Shown here in pieces: positions 12,260 to 23,954 of a stretch of 64,000 bases of DNA. A program made the translations under genes and the position numbers. Position 1 is the first letter of the stretch. The number at the start of each line of letters is the position of its first letter. The notes beneath the pieces were generated by a model. The model was not told the origin of the DNA. It ran no database searches and saw only the letters and a list, made by a program, of their open reading frames with translations. The DNA comes from Platycnemis pennipes (taxonomy: Eukaryota; Arthropoda; Insecta; Odonata; Platycnemididae). The stretch lies in the NCBI GenBank assembly GCA_933228895.1, contig OW121851.1, positions 125,783,624 to 125,847,623 of the forward strand. Direction: 5' to 3'.

Positions 12260-12329
12260 TTGGAAAGGAAAATTCACTTAGTACATTCCATACTAAAGTG
12301 GAATGTGCAAAGTGAATTTTCTTTTCCAA
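12260..12329 (+). repeat. 70-nt hairpin-forming inverted repeat
   Basis: Arms of 31 nt (starting TTGGAAAGGAAAATTCACTT and ending AAGTGAATTTTCTTTTCCAA) pair with one mismatch plus a 3-nt internal loop, around an 8-nt terminal loop (TACTAAAG). Size and shape resemble a microRNA precursor, but a small MITE or chance fold-back is equally possible. No neighbouring hairpin or promoter supports the RNA reading. Confidence 0.6.
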
Positions 12330-12334
12330 TCTCG

Positions 12335-14885
12335 TGGTTCCACAAAGTGAATCCTCAAACGTTGAACCATTGTATCTACAACAATTTCACATTAAAAATT
12401 AGTAAAATGTGCGAAAGCACAAGTAAAAGGGGAAGAAATCACAAGCAAGGGAAAGTAGGGCATCGACATTGGGGATATAAATTGTAAACAAGTGAATAAA
12501 GGTAATGTAGAGCAGTGAGAGAGATAATGGAACAGTTTTGCAATTCTTGATATTCTGAAAGATTAGGCTCTCCAAATAACACTCCTTGTTTTGTGGATCA
12601 TATGCTACATTTTGAACCTTTGAAAATTCCGAATAAGTACCTACACGTTATCTCATTGGTCTTTTGCATTTATCGGTCTGTCTCTAACTGAGTGAAGAAA
12701 CTAGGGATTCGAAAATTATAACTTTTAAAATGTAGCAATTAAAAAAAAAGATGCAGGTATTTAGCAGTGTATATACCTTCATCAATGAAATCATAATTTG
12801 TACATTGAAATTAAAAGCAAATATAGATTTTCCTTGATTAGAATAGACTTTCAAAACTGCAGAGGCTTAAAAAGAAGAATATGATGCTCGCATTCTTCTT
12901 CCCTCTTCTGAAGTAGGACTATGGCCAGTTTCTTCTCCTTCTTCACCTAAGATCAAGGTTGCTCTTCCACCCATCTCAGACATACTACGCTTCGTCTTCC
13001 AGTGGTGTAATTTTCTCTGGCAAATTTCACCAGCCCTTCGTGTGCCAGCCGGTCCTATTGTTTCTTCCATTGTAGCACTCATTCATTTTTAGGGCATAAT
13101 ATTACTTGAGTTCATTATGTTTTCACTTCTACATCTGTAATTTCCTTAAAATTGCGTAGATTTATAGTTCTGTGGCCCCAAGGAGTTTCATGGGCTTATA
13201 TGTATCTAATCTAGTTTCTGTGGCAAATGTCATAATTGATATAGTTACAATTTTGTGGATTCGTACCTTCAGTACCATTCGTACTTCATCTTTGACGGCC
13301 CCGTGGTTGTCTATTCGTGTATATTTCAATGTTGTATCATATGGCTTTCTTCTTCTAGTATTATGCATAAGTGGGTCTTAAGAATCATATTTTGAAATAT
13401 AATCTTGTAAATTATTCATTGGATATCATCTCTACCGAGGAAGAATATATGCTTTCTGAAATTATATTCGGAAAATTGGCATCAGAAGCAAGGAAAGCTG
13501 TAAAGCAAGGATGTGTGTGTTTGCTACACCTGCTTGGTATCTGTAGGATTCTACGAATGAAAAAACCCCAGCGCAAGCTAGTGCGTACATTATGAAATCT
13601 ACTGACGAGAAAGGGACGGAAGTTTGGAGAATAGAATTCGAATGAGATTTATAAGGGAGCTACCGAGGAAATTCTTACATTGGACAGAAATCCGTTCAGA
13701 ATGAGTGCAGTCGGAAGCAGTGGCTTCTAAATTTGATTCTAGTATTGAAGCTCAGTATAGCGTTGGCTCCCCTGAATAGAAGTAATACCCAACCGATTTC
13801 CCGTTCTCGACTGAACGTCTTCTCAGATGATATGGATTATATTCGAGTGAAATTTGACTTCTTTCTTGAAAACTTTTATTTTTCTTCTGCGTAAATTCAA
13901 GTGAACAAAACTTCCGATATCGTGTGCAATCACTCAAAAATAAAAAAAACTATAGCTATGGAACATGTGCAACCTCCGATTTCATTTATAAAGTAGAGTT
14001 GCTCCTATTTCATATCTATTAGACATTTACGGAGTTAAGTCCAAGCTTCATGGTTCGAATAAAGAGAATTTGAATTGAAACCAAGCTTATCATATTTGTC
14101 AGATTGTTGTTCCTAATGGTTTTGCTGAAATGAGATCATTTGCTGCTTTAAATGGGATGTGTGGTGATTTGAAAATGATTAATATGATTATAAAGTAAAA
14201 GATTGCTACAATGGTTATAGAAACCGGTGCGCCGATACTAATTACTGGACTTCCTAAGCCTTTCCGTATGGTACGGCCTACATACTACTCCCTCACTTAC
14301 ATTTTCCAGACTGAGAACGCGGTTTAAAGCTATTTTATCCGCCTTAATTCTCAAATTTACATATTTTTACGCATACAAAAGCTTCCCACTCCAGTGGTGA
14401 TTTAATTAACTGTCCTGTTTGTCCGCAAATTCCTCCAGCGGTTTCCTTCATTTATATTTAATTAGCAGGCTCAGGCGCCACTTCGTGAAAACGATGCTCA
14501 TCCAGGGTGAGGAAACTTGGTAATTTGTGAGATTACTGGGCTGGTATTTTACCCTGGGTATAGATTCCTTCCTTGCCCTTATATTTTCAAATTAAATTAT
14601 TAGTTTTTCTATTCACGCAAATATTTTTATCTTCCTATCACGCATTTCGGTTACTATCACTGTAAGCGATATCCTGATTAAGTTGTCATTAGGAATTATC
14701 CATGAGGAATTAGTCAGCGAAGGTACCTAAGATCCTCGATGACTAAAATCCTTGCGACGACTGTAGCATTGAAAAATAATCTTTCATTTGACAAATGAGC
14801 AACGATATCAATATGTAATGACGATATATTGATGCAGAATTAGTATTGTGTTCTAGTATTTGTGAACCTTTTACGCTAGCAAATA
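12335..14885. other. AT-rich noncoding DNA, nothing recognised
   Basis: Only short frames without recognisable motifs. A glutamate/arginine-rich frame on the minus strand at 12,867-13,082 has no family I know. Confidence 0.45.
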
Positions 14886-14892
14886 TGATTTG

Positions 14893-15256
14893 CACTTCCA
14901 GTTGTTTCTTTCGGCAATCACTGCGCTTGGAGTTTTGTCTTCCAACATTTCACGTCCATTACAGGCTACATCATCAGGGTTAAAATAACTGTGAAGTAGG
15001 TAATGCTTTGGCTCTTTATTTGGGAGTCATTCCCCTCTTTCTTTCCGTCCCTGGCCCTATTTGCCCATTTTTCTCTCGCTGGCAATTCCCTCACTGACTT
15101 CAGGTAGCGATGACTCGGCCTGAACCCCTGGTCTTTTGCCGAAGCATTACCTACTTCTTCGTTTTTTTAACCCTGATGATGCCGCTTGTTATGGATGCGA
15201 TATATTGGAAGACAAAGCTCCACACGCAGCGGCTCCCGAAATAGACAATTGGAAAT
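14893..15256. repeat. Fold-back element with ~120-bp inverted arms
   Basis: The left arm (14,893-15,012) and right arm (15,138-15,256) are inverted copies at roughly 80% identity by eye. They share the blocks GGAG-TTTTGTCTTCCAA, CATCATCAGGGTTAAAA and AAGTAGGTAATGC. A ~125-bp unrelated, C- and T-rich loop lies between them. CTGATGATG next to such termini is often seen at ends of Penelope-like or other fold-back elements. I saw no clear target duplication. Confidence 0.65.
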
Positions 15257-15377
15257 TATCCACACCGAAAAAGTCTTGTACTTTAAAAAAAGAGGGGGAA
15301 GGTGATCCGTAGTAATTTCTTCCACGAATTCCGAAATGAAGAGTGAGCACCAGAGTAAACACTCTAGTTCCTCTTTT

Positions 15378-15565
15378 CCGCCGTGGTCAATGGTGGTTAC
15401 AAGGTCCTCACCGGTTATTCGGGTCTAGGGTTCAATTCCCGCCTGGGTCGAGTTTTCACTGTCCAGGGTATGACTGTGTTTGTTGTGTACTTGTTATTGG
15501 TTTAGTGCCCGATTTAAAAGGCCTTCCGGGCTGTTTTTGAGTCCTTAATAATTAAAAAAAATTAA
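15378..15565 (+). mobile_element. tRNA-derived SINE with A-rich tail
   Basis: The A box TGGTCAATGGTGG is at 15,384-15,396 and the B box GGTTCAATTCC at 15,429-15,439, in normal tRNA spacing. A ~110-bp body follows (TTCACTGTCCAGGGTATGACTG...) ending in TTAATAATTAAAAAAAATTAA. The B box is a near-perfect Pol III match. The reading frame across this segment is the SINE, not a gene. Confidence 0.75.
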
Positions 15566-15569
15566 TTCT

Positions 15570-16395
15570 CCTCGGACAACTGTTTCTCCGTGTTGCAGTT
15601 GAAGCCTTAGGTGGCAAAGTTTGACGAGGGTATTTATTGTCGGTTATATGTTGGCATCCTTTGAACCAGTTGGGATTCTCAATCACCGGTTAATTTTCAC
15701 TGCCGAACACGCGTTTTCATGCGCTGTACCACCTCTCTACAATGCCAAGGTGTCTTTTCTATTAATATTATGCTACATTTTGTTCATCTCCTCAAAATTT
15801 ATCGATGTAGATATCTTCAATGGATTTAAGTGTACAATAGCAAGATATCCCGGCGGGTAACGCTGCTAAATTTTCGCGGTAAGTTCGCGGTCTTTGAATT
15901 CATTTATGTGTAAGCTATCGAAAATCTATTTTACACCTTTATAGCAATCACCTACTAGTAACACGTGGTCAAGTTTGCTGTGTGACGAAGGGATAGGATA
16001 GATGAATGAGACGAAGGTCACTTAAAGGTCTTGTCTCGGATCTTACCTCTCGCTCGGCTAGAGCGGAGGGCATACGTAGTTCTTCGTCCCTTCCCCATAG
16101 GTATTAATAACAAGGCGGATTCATTAGATGGGGAGGCTACGAACTGGACGTTTCGCACATCCGGTGTGAGGCGGTCTCCTCTCTCCTCTAGTCTGACTGG
16201 GGCCCCCGAGGGGCCGGAAGGGGCGTGGAGCGGTCCAGAAGCCGGGTGGAGATGAGGGGCAAGTCGCTCATCCTCACTCTCTTCGGTAGTCAACGCGGAC
16301 GGAGGAGTAAAGGGGCTCTTCGGATAAAAAAAAGTCGTTTTCCTCTCAACTTCCGGAATTAAGTTTTTTTTACCTCGGATGGTAATAAGGGCCTC
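15570..16395. other. Noncoding DNA with GC-rich part
   Basis: The stretch at 16,030-16,330 is GC-rich with many CpGs. Overlapping frames of 74 (plus) and 155 codons (minus) cross it and resemble nothing I know. Part of the minus frame runs into the repeat at 16,410-16,500, which argues against it being a gene. Confidence 0.4.
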
Positions 16396-16409
16396 ATTTA
16401 TTTCTCTCA

Positions 16410-16505
16410 TAACACTCGCCTGAAGATGACGTTTTTTGTCGAAACCCGGATCGTGAAAAATAAAATTATATATGTCGAATAACAAAGTTTCTTTATATTA
16501 ATTTC
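16410..16505 (+). repeat. Penelope-like terminal repeat with hammerhead-like core
   Basis: CTGAAGA at 16,420-16,426, a short stem (GAC/GTC) with a T-rich loop and GAAA at 16,441-16,444 follow the order of a hammerhead ribozyme core (CUGANGA, stem II, GAAA). ACCCGGATCGTG and an AT-rich tail with AACAAAG follow. The same string (CTGAAGATGAC, GAAACCCGGGTCGTG) recurs in both arms of the repeat at 27.94-28.15 kb, so it belongs to an interspersed family. Penelope-like elements are known to carry such motifs; the assignment is inference. Confidence 0.45.
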
Positions 16506-16659
16506 ATAAACATGAATGCCATGAGATTCCAAGAAGTCTCTCTTAACGCTCCACGAATACAGTCTTTCAAAGTATTTTACTCGAAGCATACGTAATTTGC
16601 TCAATAAAAAAGTTTACTTTTCGTTTCACGGTTAGTAATTCCAATCCCAGTGGTACTCC

Positions 16660-16765
16660 ACTAAGGATTAATTTTCAGAAAATCCGAGAGTGGCTGGGCG
16701 TAAAAGAGGAATATTTGAAACCGGCACCTCTGATCAGCGGTCCAACTACAGCGCCATCATTATTA
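16660..16765 (-). mobile_element. Probable tRNA-derived SINE
   Basis: The minus strand gives an A-box-like GCTGTAGTTGGACCGC (16,737-16,752) and a B-box-like GGTTTCAAATATTCC (16,708-16,722) with tRNA spacing. The downstream body GCCACTCTCGGATTTTC has no close partner in the window. Confidence 0.45.
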
Positions 16766-16769
16766 ATGC

Positions 16770-18220
16770 CATTGAAAGTAATCTTCGAAAACCCATCCTT
16801 TATGAGTGACAGGTTAGGCAGGGGGGGCCTTCCTTGTAAACACCAGGGGTCGTGCGACAAGGTTCGCTGTGCGGTTCGGCAGGCTCTTGCCCCGATCGAA
16901 GAGGGGTGTTAAACGCCGGCAACCTCCTCTTCCTCTCTCTACCTCTCGTCTCCCCGGACGTTGAGCTGAGCGGCGCTTGATAATTCCAGTTCCAGCCTCC
17001 TTGCAGCCACCGCAACCGCCCTCCCTCCTCCCTCGCTCGCCTCGGGGGTGGAAACAGCCTCTCCTTGCATGCCCAGAAAGGAGAGGGGATGAGGAGCGGG
17101 AGCATCTCCTCGGGCTCTTCCTTTTAATGCCGTCAATTTCCTGTTCGGCCTCTCCTCCTCATCGGTTGCCTTCATCTCCCAGAGAGTCTCTCCCATGAAT
17201 GGAGCCGATTTCTGCCCTTCCGCTTGCATAACTTCCAGCGGACGGAAAAAAGGAAGTCGAAGAGTGCATGAATGCGAGTTGTAGTCGTAAAAAACAATCT
17301 TCCTCCCTCTCTTCATCCTCCTCTTCTCCTTGACCCCGAAGTCTTCAATGGCGCTACCGTAGAAATGGGTGGGGGTGTCGGTACTACAGAGGCATTAACA
17401 TCATAAATCCGTAGCGTGGGCTTCAAATGAACATCTAATTCTCAGTCCTTTGCTTTCTTTAAGCGCAATGCAGTCCATCTTGCGAACCACCTTCGTAGCG
17501 GACTTTGAGCGATTACAGAATTTAAGATTTACTTTCATTTGAGAGTTGGTATTTGAGGATTCATAGTACTAAGATCATGAGCCAAGGCTGCACTTCGCGT
17601 ACTGAGTAGCAGAGGAAAATAATGGAATAGAATCACATTAAAAAATCCATCGATAACGCCAAAGTATTGTCGTTATCGAATATCTTATAACGAAAAAGTA
17701 CTCTCCAGAAACTCAATCCTGTTTTATTGCCAGTTGATTCTCAAAACTACTTTCGAATGAGAGCCAGTAATTTTTTCTTTTACTTTGCCTAAAATGTCGC
17801 AAATAATTTAGAATATAAAGATCCAAAGGGACGAAAATTTATAGATAAATATTGTGGATATCTATTAAATTTATTTTTATGATCCTCATCACAACATAGC
17901 TGAATGAATATCAACTGCAGTACAAGCTTGCTTCTGAATGTATTGCAATTTCATCCGAGAATCTCGGTCTTTAACATAGGAATTGGATAATTATAGTTTC
18001 CAACTTTTAAGTGATGGTAAATATTTGTTAAAATGTAGCAATATTGAAAAATAAATGTTTGAAACTCATGAAAATCTTCTAAAAACATATGGTCTCAGCA
18101 GATAATTAACTTATACGTGCAGTATACAGTTTAGGATAGGTATGATACTTGCGTGGTTTCTTCTATGTTTCATACTAAATCAGATATATTTGCTAACGGC
18201 TTTCTCGAAAAATCATATTT
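16770..18220. other. Noncoding DNA with a large GC-rich island
   Basis: The stretch at 16,840-17,340 is GC- and pyrimidine-rich, with 100-125-codon frames on both strands that look compositional. From 17,400 on it is AT-rich. A short hairpin (TCGATAACG / CGTTATCGA) lies at about 17,650-17,680. Confidence 0.4.
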
Positions 18221-18225
18221 GTTTA

Positions 18226-18350
18226 GGATGAGTAAAAAACTTGAGCAATTTTCCACAATGTATTTTAAATAATAAAACTATCTAAAACTAAAGTGTAGTT
18301 TTATTATTTAAAATACATTGTGGAAAATTGCTAAAGTTTTTTACTCATCC
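18226..18350. repeat. 125-bp near-perfect inverted repeat (MITE-like)
   Basis: Left arm 18,226-18,279 (starts GGATGAGTAAAAAACTTGAG) and right arm 18,297-18,350 are inverted copies with only a few mismatches over 54 bp, around a 17-bp loop. The transcript would form a very stable hairpin. No convincing target duplication is visible, so the superfamily is unknown. Confidence 0.8.
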
Positions 18351-18354
18351 AATA

Positions 18355-21300
18355 TGTCTAAATTCCACTATGTGACGCCTGATACTGTGATCTACATATT
18401 TGTTTACGAATATCTCGATAGTTTGTTTCAACGCGCAACCCGTGTGGTGCCAATAACGAATTTGTGTATATTATGGCCTCAGATGAAGGAGAAATTTTTA
18501 TTAATCTTCTCAAACTTGACGCTCTTAGTGAAATTTTGAAAATTTTTAGGTCATGCTCAAACTGTCTGAAAACTCTTGATGCAGTTCATTCTTTTGTGTG
18601 TCACCATTTTAGAATCTCTTCAGTTAGCCCAGTTTTCTGGCCCCGAATGGATGAGACGGCTATGCCCTTGAGAGAAGGAGAGAGTTTCCCCGCGGAAGAT
18701 TTCGTAGCGCGGCTCGGCGAAATAAATGGAAGCCCCTTGAAACAAATGAGTTGGCGAATGCGCTCCGTGCCTGATTGGGCGCGTGGGAAGGAGAGAGGAG
18801 AGGCGTCGCCGGCCCTGTGATTGTTGTCGCGCCTTGCGCAGGGATGAGCGAGCAGCCCGCCCCTCGTTTGTCTGCGGGTAGGGGGCGTGCGATTGGGAGC
18901 GAGGGAATGGGCAAGTGACGTTCGACAGCGCTCCTCCACTTTCTTTTGTTTTTCGCCCCGGTGATCGAGAGTGAGTGAAACGCTCTCTTTTTTTTTAATC
19001 TGGAGCATATCTAACTTCACGGCACTCTCTTTCTCCGAAAAGAAACCTCGTTCCCATCGCAGGCGAAGGCCATTCTTCGCGCCTTTTTGGTTAAGATCAG
19101 AAATCTCCAGGAAGGCCAAAGGTCATTCAAAGGAGAACACCGAAATATGAGCGAAAAATCCCTTACCTCATGAAAGATCGTAAGCTTTTTCATTACATTT
19201 CTGGCATCTACTCCCTCCTTACCGCGTCGTAATTACTGTGATTCATCGCCACTATTCTAATAGTTTATGTCCTAGTCTTAAACACTTTATATATTCTACC
19301 TCCTGTCATACTGGTCAAAATCCTTGATCGCTTCGTCCTAGAGTTATCTCGTAGGAACCAAGCGTAAAGTCTTCCTTCCCTAGAAAGTTGCATTGTATGA
19401 GAGTTTTTTGTGGCGTAAAATAACGCTTTCTTGAAAGACCTTGGAAGATTTCATCATGAAACTTACGGGAATACTTTCACGTTGCTCCATAGTGCATATT
19501 ATGCTGCATTATGTTTATCACGAGCCTAAAACCTTCAACGGGAGCCGCTTTTACGATTTTTTAGCAGGGAAAAGTTTGAATCTTTTTCCCAATGACGGAA
19601 AAATCTTCAATTACCACAGAAAGCTCCGAAATCAAATTACTTGAATCAGAAAGAAAACGCAACATTTGCGTATTCTGACTTGGTTGCTAACATAACTTTA
19701 TTGGTGAACTTCAATTGTTATACTCATTCACTATACATAATTTTTTCCTGCATATAGAGTACAGTAATGTTTTTGCAAAGTTTTCAATAGGCACTGAAAA
19801 TTACGCATTTTTTACCCAAGGCTAAGCGAAGCGCGAAAATATATTTTTAGGCACCAAGTCTTTTCTGAACAAGCTTTTCAAATATGGCTTGTGGGCGGAG
19901 TAGTACCATCACGTTGTACGGTCGAAGACTTGATAAGCAATTTATTTTCCTATAATATATGCTCTCTTAAATCCATCTAAAGAATTAAAATATTTAGGGA
20001 TGAAAGGAAAAGCAGGAAATCAATAGTAAATTTACGCGGATGGTCGTATCCGTGTGGTAACAGGACTGGTTTTTCCATCTCTACGTCGTAGATTGTATTT
20101 TTTACTGCAAAAAAATTTTTTTCTGCGTAGTTCTAATTCTTCCTCGAATGCCACCTTGAGAGCACTTCGTCACCTGTCGAGTGAGACGTTGAACTGTGGA
20201 GTTGTCGTTGCATTCTGTGACGAGGAAGCTAATGTCAAACCTGAGCTTCTCCCACCCCATTACCCACTCCTTCGTGAGTAGGCACTTATCCTGAACGGCG
20301 CCAATAACCCCAACTCTTTGGCGACTTCGTCTCAATGCCAACTATAAAATTACGCTAAAAGGGTAAAGGTTTGTAACCGAGTCCGCGGCATTGAAAGGGA
20401 TTTCTATCATTTAAATAAAGTCCGATTACGAAGTCCAATTGATTTCGAAAAAGTTCGGAAACACGCACATTGCGAGACTATCTCGAAAACCAAGTTAAAT
20501 AGGCGCTATTCAAAATTTCTTTTTACGAAAGAAAATAAATATCATAAAAGACGTTATTAGAACAGTATTGGTATAACTGATGAAAGCATCTCAGCTAGTA
20601 TTCCATCGAAAAATGCTCACCAATTCTGCCAACGCAAATCAACTGCACCCTTACATGCCAAAATATATACTATTGGATATGAGCAAATTCTTTATACCGC
20701 ATTCTTATAAGTAGTTCATTCATATTTTTCTTTATATATACTGATTGTTTATTTCCTAAGGCCTTAACCATGTTTTATTGTCACCAGTTTTTTTTTGTTT
20801 CGTCATGATACGAAATTATTATTTTTATAATTTGTCTTTCTGTTGCTCATAGCTACTGAATGCTTAGTCGTGAATAACCCCCTCCCAAACACTCTTTAGG
20901 TGGTTTTCAGGGTAGGTTCTCTGTACATGTTGACGCACTCACTATTTCAACGCTATCCTATATCGTTTATTATCTAAATGTACGTAGTAATTCTTCTCAT
21001 ACGCTTTCCCTGCGATGAATTACCTCTTTTGACTTTGTTTATTTTCATAATAAGTGTTCCTTGGATAAGGAATCACTCTCATTTCCTCCTGCATGCCCCT
21101 CACCATTGGATTTGCGCCTTTAGTCTTCACTGTTTGACGGATGATCGGGCAGCCATTCAAAACTCCTCTCCGGCGAAGCTTTCCCACGACGCGTGAGAAG
21201 CGATGAATTAGTACCCTCTCCACACTCCCTCCATCATACGACCGCACGCGCTTACAGACGATTATGAATCACCGGCATAATATAATGCGGTGAACTCCTC

Positions 21301-21865
21301 ATTGACCTTCCCCTTCCCTCTCTCTTCTCCTCCCCGTCCCACTTCTCCATAGCGACCCATTGTCCAGTGAACGCGACATTCACAAAATGCACGACCCAAC
21401 TATATGGACGGGGACTCATCTCTCGTATACATCTATGTGTGCCTATTGTTTTGTACATATTCTCTTCCGAAATAAGAGTTTATTTTTCAACGGTACATTG
21501 GAAAAGAAAAAGGAGGAGTCGGAAGGAAGGGGATTCCCCACCTGTATCTCTCGGAAAAAGGGACCTCGAGACACGAAATGGGCCCCAGGAGCGATTCAGT
21601 GAATCGTGAGGGAGATAGATGGTAATACATCGTAGTCGGGGGACAGAGTGACATCCAGTTCCGGAAAGTTGAGGCAGTTATTACCTTTTCTAATGAATCA
21701 TTCGGCAGCTGCACGTAAACTCGTCATGTGACATATAGGTCTTTGAATATGAACGTCCTAATGCAAAGATCATTAATAATGTCTATAGCAGTAGTGTTGC
21801 ACACCTTTTAAAAAGGCATGATAGCAATCTCGTAGAGCCCTAATTAAGAGTAAAACAATAGCAGA
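18355..21865. other. Noncoding DNA with one GC-rich island
   Basis: The stretch at 18,640-19,000 is GC-rich with many CpGs. A 172-codon minus-strand frame (18,601-19,119) crosses it; it is basic and low-complexity and shows no domain. The rest, including 19.2-21.8 kb, is AT-rich without recognised elements. Confidence 0.4.
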
Positions 21866-21869
21866 CTTG

Positions 21870-22354
21870 GATTTTAGCTATTCCAGCTTAAGTCATATCG
21901 CACCGTTGAGCCAAAGATCTCAATCCTAAGACGAACACAGCATCCAATGGATCCAATGGAACACAAGATGAAGCTGAAATGCTTATGCGCATTTATAGTG
22001 AAAGTGTGCGTGCGGTATTGGTTTACAAAACCAGTGGCGGTTATGGCTCCATTTAATGACTTGATATTTCTCAAGTCTCTGAGTGTCACTGATCAGAGGC
22101 CGAAATTCAAAGAGTTACTCTTCATCGCTAAAGAAAAATTCTCTAATCATTTGTGGTACTTAAGAAGGGAGCTAGTGTGCTTTTCATTTTTTGATGATAG
22201 GGTACCGTTTCACATTAAGAGAAAAATGGTGAAACGAATGCAGTTAAGATTTATTACCATACGTGCCGACATGATTTGGTCTACGAAACGAGTTCAAAAT
22301 CTGAATTTCGGAGAGAGAGTCACTGAAGCATGTGAGCATGGCGGGCGACCGTAG
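21870..22354 (+). pseudogene. DNA-transposase-like protein fragment (open 135 codons)
   Basis: The frame from 21,947 to 22,354 is uninterrupted and looks like protein. CLCAFIVKVCVRYWFTKP is followed by a spacer with NDLIFLKSL and then HLWYLRRELVCFSFFDDRV and KRKMVKRM. From memory, this order (a --V-VYVK-WFT-P block, NDL-LLK, HLWYLSEELV-LAFFDD-V, KRKMV) recurs in uncharacterised transposase-like proteins present in many copies in arthropods and cnidarians. Only this C-terminal-side part is present; no catalytic residues are visible and the frame ends in GC-rich unrelated sequence. It is most likely a transposon remnant. A captured host copy cannot be excluded because the frame is still open. 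Confidence 0.55.
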
Positions 22355-22475
22355 GTGAGGAGGGAGGGGAGGGGGACGGCCTCAGCCGTCTGTTGCGCCG
22401 CGTCGCACGAGCCGCATCGCTTAGCGCCACTCTTGGCGCCAGGCTGCGCGGGCCGCAAAGCCTAAACGGTGAAAG
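22335..22475. other. Short CpG-rich island
   Basis: Dense CpG and GCGC content (TTGCGCCGCGTCGCACGAGCC) in an otherwise AT-rich setting, directly after the transposase-like fragment. Promoter activity is possible but not shown. Confidence 0.4.
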
Positions 22476-22679
22476 ATACGCAAAAACCGACGACATTTAT
22501 GCCCTGTGAGTCATAACTTACCCTGATTACCCTTATTTTGGCAGTTTTCGCGAAATCGTATGAAAAATTAAGGGTGCTGGTATTTAGGCGCCTCTCGCTA
22601 ACTAATTATTTAACATTTTTCAAAAATCTTTTTTTGCCTATCCTTGTATACCCGAGGGTCATCGAAATCCGATTGACGA

Positions 22680-22803
22680 TTTTGAAATTTAAAAAAGAAT
22701 GCTTTTTTGGGACAGCCTAAGCATCCATACCCTGTTTGAGATACGAACCGACGACCTTTGGGTTGCCATGTCGGTGCGTTAACTAACTTCCTACCGCGTC
22801 CGG
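22680..22803 (-). mobile_element. tRNA-derived SINE
   Basis: The minus strand reads GACGCGGTAGGAAGTTAGTTAACGC (A-box region), CGACATGGCAACCC, then the B box GGTTCGTATCTC (22,738-22,749). The copy at 59.1-59.25 kb has a matching head (ACATGCAACTTGAAGGTCATGG, TTTCGTATTCC), so the two probably come from the same tRNA-related SINE. Confidence 0.55.
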
Positions 22804-22804
22804 C

Positions 22805-23950
22805 CGCAAAATTAAAGTTACAGGAAAAGTTCAACGGAATGGTTGTAGATACAGGCACAGAAGCTGTAATCTTACATCTGCACTACATCGGTAATGAGTA
22901 GGATGAATGAATTGTTGAACACAGATTCTTGCACTCATTTTTACCACGAACGACCACAGTGTAATTTTTCAAAACAAGACACCGATAAACATTTCCATTT
23001 TATGTCATTTCCTTCCATACCCATTTTTCTATTCTCCCGAAACTTTAACGAGAGACCGAACTCACTGCGCAACACACCTCACTGGTCAATGGGGAAATGT
23101 ATGAGATGAGGAATTATTTGAGTACTCCTCGGTTTCGCTACTGCTCTTGATTTACTCTCTAAATACCACCGCGTAAGGTTTGGTCGGTATAGAAAGATGT
23201 TTTGTGCAATAAATTAAGGCATGTTCTCACGCCTACAATATCATTCCATCTGTATCACAGGATATAGATTATGAAAAATCATATTTGACGAAGGAGAAAA
23301 TGAAGTTTTTTAGAAATAAAATAGATGTTGGCTCTTGTTCCCGTCTTCTAGTTTTAATTTGACCGTCTGGGATTACGTGGAGGGACAACATTTAAGGAGC
23401 TAAAATAAAATTCTTGTGTGTATACTATTTATATTTGATGTACACTTATATATACACATATTTCCAAGTGTAAGTCATCATCATCAGGTCTACCGTGACG
23501 CCTTAGACGCTGAAACAAGTATTGCGTATAAGTGCACAGTATAACCCGTGAAGTTTATCTTCATCTCCAGGTTTTGTACCTTTAATGTTGCTCTCGACTG
23601 AAATAGTTTTATTCGTTTTACCTGAATTATATTAATTGCTAATTTCAGTTGATGTTTACGACGAAATGTTGCTAATGATCATACATTATGGATGTTTCTA
23701 ATCATTTTATTCCTTGTCAGTGAACTAAGATACTAATTGTTCCTTCATATTACGATTATGTACTGTTGGGTGCTAGTTAAAATGGAAAATACATCAGTCA
23801 GATTTCACTTGGAGGAGGCCAGTTCATAGAAAAGCAAGGTAAATGTAATGCAGTGGGAGAGAAAAGGCCAGGACCAACATTAAACTAGGAAAACAAAAGC
23901 TTGATGTGGTGAAAGAGTATTGCTTCGCCGAATAACCAATGCGATGGACG
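22805..23950. other. AT-rich noncoding DNA, nothing recognised
   Basis: No element or gene seen. Confidence 0.45.
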
Positions 23951-23954
23951 AGGC

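Noticed and set aside
11375..14800. Pair of related segments (11,375-11,450 and 14,720-14,800) as a defined repeat family
   Set aside because: Only a few short blocks (GTACCT, ATCCTCGATG, CGAC, CATTGAAA) agree; not enough to name an element by eye.
15343..15540. 65-codon frame with cysteine-rich C-terminus
   Set aside because: It is a translation of the tRNA-derived SINE at 15,378-15,565.
16018..16485. 155-codon minus-strand frame
   Set aside because: Its N-terminal part translates the hammerhead-like interspersed repeat at 16.41-16.5 kb backwards and the rest is a GC-rich island; no protein-family features.
18601..19119. 172-codon minus-strand frame, the longest in the window
   Set aside because: It lies in a GC-rich island where stop codons are rarer, has no recognisable domain or codon pattern, and overlaps other long frames on both strands.
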